The translations under genes were made by a program, and so were the position numbers. From assembly GCA_016196415.1 (NCBI GenBank), contig JACPXS010000152.1, positions 1 to 7,714 of the forward strand: 7,714 bases of DNA. Direction: 5' to 3'. The first letter of the stretch is position 1; each line of letters begins with the position of its first letter. The notes under the pieces are model-generated. The model was given only the letters and a program-made list of their open reading frames with translations, made no database searches and was not told the DNA's origin. Origin of the DNA: Candidatus Omnitrophota bacterium (lineage in GTDB: Bacteria; Omnitrophota; Koll11; Aquiviventales; Aquiviventaceae). Positions 5,333 to 7,714 of the stretch are shown in pieces.

Positions 5333-6147
5333 TGAGTCGGCAATCGTAGCTCTTCCTTCACCAGCTTCCGGAACGCGACGAGCAGCCGCTTCGTGACGGG
5401 GCCTGGACGGCCAGTGCCGATCCGCCGCCCATCAATCACGGTGACCGGCATGACCTCTTTCAGCGTGCTCGTCAGGAAGGCTTCGTCAGCGGTGTAGAGG
5501 TCATGCCGTGTGATCGGCGTTTCCCGCATGGGAAGCCCGAGGTGTTGCGCAAGCTCAACGAGCACATCGCGCGTGATTCCGGCCAGGAGCCCCAACCAGC
5601 AAGGCGGCGTCAAGACGACACCCTGCGAGACGATGCCGACGTTGCTCGCGGTGCTCTCCGTCACCAACCCTAAGGCGTCCATGAACAAGGCTTCGTCAAC
5701 CCCGCGCAACTGCGCATCCATCACCGCCAACACGCTTCCCAGTCGCGCGGAGTATTTGGCCTGCGGGTTGATGGAGCCGACCGAGAACTTGCGCGTCGGC
5801 ACGACCGCAATCCGTAACCCTCGGCGATACCACGACCCGGGAGGCGCAACCACGGGCTGGACCACGATGTGGGGTGAGGCGGTCGCACCCGGATTCGGGA
5901 TGAGCGCCACGCGCACCACTGCCTCCTTCAGTCCGGACCGCGCCAGCGCCTTCAGGAGTTGGCGGGCGAATGGCCGTCGATCCGCCGGGGGGCGCGTGCC
6001 GAGAAACACTGCAGAGGCATACAGCCGATCCACGTGATCCGCCAACCGGAAGACGCGCCCTCCGTATGCTCGCATGGTCTCGAAGCACCCATGAGAGGCC
6101 CACGCATTCGGGAGGGCGCCGAAGGCTGGCTCAGCGAGCACGGCCAT
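5326..6147 (-). CDS. pabC: class IV PLP aminotransferase-fold enzyme, probably aminodeoxychorismate lyase
   Basis: Likely removes pyruvate from 4-amino-4-deoxychorismate to give p-aminobenzoate for folate. The 273-residue product belongs to the fold that also includes branched-chain and D-amino-acid aminotransferases. Visible features are FETMRAYGGRVFRL (22-35), the probable PLP lysine Lys131 in QAKYSARLGSV, Glu164 in VTESTASN for the pyridine nitrogen, AGITRD near 190, ADEAFLTSTLKEVMPV, and GRPGPVTKRL near the end. The N-terminus is about ten residues shorter than usual and lacks the common DRGxxYGDG segment before FET; an upstream in-frame stop excludes a longer product. Its start overlaps the end of the pabB-like gene by 17 bp and has no Shine-Dalgarno, so coupling is likely. 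PabC is preferred over IlvE because of the pabB neighbour; motifs alone do not separate them. Confidence 0.85.
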   Translation of the reverse strand: MAVLAEPAFGALPNAWASHGCFETMRAYGGRVFRLADHVDRLYASAVFLGTRPPADRRPFARQLLKALARSGLKEAVVRVALIPNPGATASPHIVVQPVVAPPGSWYRRGLRIAVVPTRKFSVGSINPQAKYSARLGSVLAVMDAQLRGVDEALFMDALGLVTESTASNVGIVSQGVVLTPPCWLGLLAGITRDVLVELAQHLGLPMRETPITRHDLYTADEAFLTSTLKEVMPVTVIDGRRIGTGRPGPVTKRLLVAFRKLVKEELRLPTHV

Positions 6148-7666
6148 TGGCGTCGCTGGGCTGCAGGCTGACGGCGTTCAGCGCTCCGAGCAAGGCTGCG
6201 GCTTTCGCGAGCGTCTCGCGGTATTCGCGCTCGGGATCCGAATCCGCCACGATGCCCGCACCGACGTGAAAGGACAGGCGGCGGCCCTGAATGACCATGG
6301 TGCGGATGGCGATATTGAGATCCATGGTGCCATCAAATCCGAGATAGCCCAATGATCCGGTGTAGAGCCCGCGCGCCACCGGTTCAAGTTCGCGCAAGAT
6401 CTGCATGCAGCGGACCTTCGGGCATCCCGTGATCGTCCCCCCCGGAAAGACCGCGCGGATGACGTCCACCGCATCCACGCCGGCGTTGAGCTCGCCCGCG
6501 AGATCGGAGACGATGTGCAGGACATGGGAGTATTCTTCAAGCGCCATCAACTCCCTGACGCGCACTGAGCCGACGGCGCAGACACGCCCCAAATCGTTGC
6601 GCGCCAGGTCGACGAGCATGATGTGTTCCGCCCGCTCTTTTTCGCTGAGGAGCAGATCGAGGCTCTGAAGCAGATCCTCCTCGGGGCTGGCGCCGCGTGG
6701 CCTAGTGCCGGCAATCGGTCGGGTGTCGATCCGCCCATCCTGAACCCGCACCAGGCGCTCAGGCGAGCAACTGACGACGGCCAAGTCTCCTGTGGAAAGG
6801 AAGCAGGCAAATGGCGAGGGATTGATGGCCCGCAGCGCTTGGTAGAGCGCAAACGGCGCGCCTGCCCACGAGGCCGTGAATCGATGAGACACGTTGGCTT
6901 GGAAAATCTCGCCAGCCCGGATGTAGGCGAGGGCTCGGTGGACCATCGTCTCAAATTCCGCTTGGGTGCTCGTCGCTTCCAGCGACCAGCACTCCCCGCC
7001 CATTGTCTCCGCCCCCGCAGCCGCTTCGTCAACGGGGCCGCGCTCCAGCCGTTCGAGCGCCTCCTGCAGCGCATCCACCGCTGCCCGACGCGAGACCGCG
7101 TCCGGCCCATTCGGATCGACCACGCTGAGTACCCAGGCGCGCTCCTGAAGATGATCAACGACGATCACCACCTTCATGCCAAACCACAGCATCTCTGGAA
7201 GCGCCTGTTCAGAGGGCCGGGGCTCAGGTAACCGCTCGATCCAACGGTTGCCGTCATAGCTGAGGAACCCCATCAACCCGACGGCACGACGGACCGCCTC
7301 CGCCGCAGCCCCTGCGGGCAACGAGGAGGCGTGTGCCCGCGGTGCGCCTTGCGCGCCTCCGGGCGCGCGGTACTGCCGCAGGATCAGTCGGAGCGCCTCG
7401 AGCGGATTCCCACGCTGGCGTCGAACGGCGGTGCGGGTGCGCCATTCGATCTGCTCCCCGGAAACCCGGAACGTCAGCCACGGATCATGCCCCACGATCG
7501 ACCACCGCCCGGTCGCGGCGTGGTGGCGCGCGCTATCCAACCAGATCATCGGCCGCTGCGGTGGAATCGTCTGGAGATATTCATGCAGATCTGGACAGCC
7601 ATCGAGCGCCTTCAGGTAGACGCTCAGCGGCCCATGACGGAGCAGAAGCGGTGCGTAATGATCCAT
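6131..7666 (-). CDS. pabB: chorismate-using synthase component I, probably aminodeoxychorismate synthase PabB
   Basis: Aminates chorismate, taking ammonia from a glutamine amidotransferase partner (PabA/TrpG) that is not in this window. The 511-residue product has an N-terminal domain with WLDSAR (about 43-48, equivalent to the LLES/LLDS site of TrpE/PabB). A Gly/Ala-rich loop lies near 105-125. The chorismate-binding domain follows: IFQANVSHRF, SPERL (301-305), PIAGTRPRG (317-325), MLVDLARNDLGRV, FPGGTITGCPKVR (Lys417) and SLGYLGFDGTMDLNIAIRT. The PGGTITG and MDLNIAIRT motifs, plus the adjacent pabC-like gene, favour PabB. However, E. coli PabB has PIKGT with a catalytic lysine, while PIAGT is the TrpE form. 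The product could therefore be an anthranilate synthase or a PIAGT-type PabB. ATG 7666 is chosen over GTG 7684 because a -10-like box lies between them. First gene of the operon. Confidence 0.88.
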   Translation of the reverse strand: MDHYAPLLLRHGPLSVYLKALDGCPDLHEYLQTIPPQRPMIWLDSARHHAATGRWSIVGHDPWLTFRVSGEQIEWRTRTAVRRQRGNPLEALRLILRQYRAPGGAQGAPRAHASSLPAGAAAEAVRRAVGLMGFLSYDGNRWIERLPEPRPSEQALPEMLWFGMKVVIVVDHLQERAWVLSVVDPNGPDAVSRRAAVDALQEALERLERGPVDEAAAGAETMGGECWSLEATSTQAEFETMVHRALAYIRAGEIFQANVSHRFTASWAGAPFALYQALRAINPSPFACFLSTGDLAVVSCSPERLVRVQDGRIDTRPIAGTRPRGASPEEDLLQSLDLLLSEKERAEHIMLVDLARNDLGRVCAVGSVRVRELMALEEYSHVLHIVSDLAGELNAGVDAVDVIRAVFPGGTITGCPKVRCMQILRELEPVARGLYTGSLGYLGFDGTMDLNIAIRTMVIQGRRLSFHVGAGIVADSDPEREYRETLAKAAALLGALNAVSLQPSDANGRAR

Positions 7667-7674
7667 GCTGGGGT

Positions 7675-7683
7675 ATTCTAGCA
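7675..7683 (-). promoter_or_regulatory. possible extended -10 promoter for the folate operon
   Basis: TGCTAGAAT on the minus strand (7683-7675) fits the extended -10 form TGnTAnAAT, with the hexamer TAGAAT at five of six consensus positions. There is no -35 match at 17 bp (CCCGCC). Transcription would begin about 7 bases downstream, essentially at the pabB ATG (7666), giving a leaderless or nearly leaderless message. That fits the lack of a Shine-Dalgarno before this ATG. Confidence 0.3.
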
Positions 7684-7714
7684 CAGCCCTGGAGTTTGGC
7701 GGGATGGGTTCTAG

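Noticed and set aside
4144..5349. Plus-strand open frame of 401 codons
   Set aside because: Antisense shadow of purH, which has unmistakable family motifs throughout; no ribosome site or recognisable domain.
5696..6103. Second minus-strand frame (135 codons) inside the pabC-like gene
   Set aside because: Out-of-frame shadow of the aminotransferase-fold gene, with no family resemblance.

Overview
The window is high-GC bacterial DNA (above 60% by eye) with two gene blocks that converge on a repeat-rich gap. The lineage cannot be fixed from sequence alone. The short lipoprotein signal on the M48 protease and the envelope context suggest a Gram-negative-type bacterium. The small two-helix membrane protein and the 179-residue unknown protein remind me of families from poorly cultured phyla such as Omnitrophota (or the Nitrospira/NC10 type). 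That is recollection, not a search result.

Plus strand, left side: an unassigned 5' stretch with a possible promoter (1-163), a small two-helix membrane protein (164-421), then a zinc metalloprotease lipoprotein of family M48 (421-1203). The last two overlap by one base (TGATG) and are probably translationally coupled. They look like an envelope quality-control pair.

Middle, 1202-1409: a compact gap between convergent genes. Short degenerate tandem repeats (octamers outside, G-rich heptamers inside) are arranged in inverted orientation, with three perfect hairpins and, on the minus strand, a textbook G-quadruplex pattern. The octamer arrays begin on the stop codons of the genes on both sides.

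Minus strand, right side, read from 7666 down to 1401: pabB-like, pabC-like, purH, an unrecognised 179-residue protein, folC, and a 4-oxalocrotonate tautomerase-family protein. Spacing is tight (17-bp overlap, 36 bp, 90 bp, 19 bp, 72 bp), so this looks like one operon centred on folate. PabB and PabC would make p-aminobenzoate from chorismate, given a glutamine amidotransferase PabA encoded elsewhere. FolC completes dihydrofolate and adds the polyglutamate tail. PurH consumes 10-formyl-tetrahydrofolate in the last two steps to IMP. The unknown protein between purH and folC is the most interesting gene by context.

No mobile element, CRISPR array, tRNA or rRNA was seen. Most of the window is ordinary core metabolism. 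The points worth following are the palindromic repeat gap, the unknown operon member, the PIAGT active-site signature in the PabB-like protein, and a hairpin just before purH.
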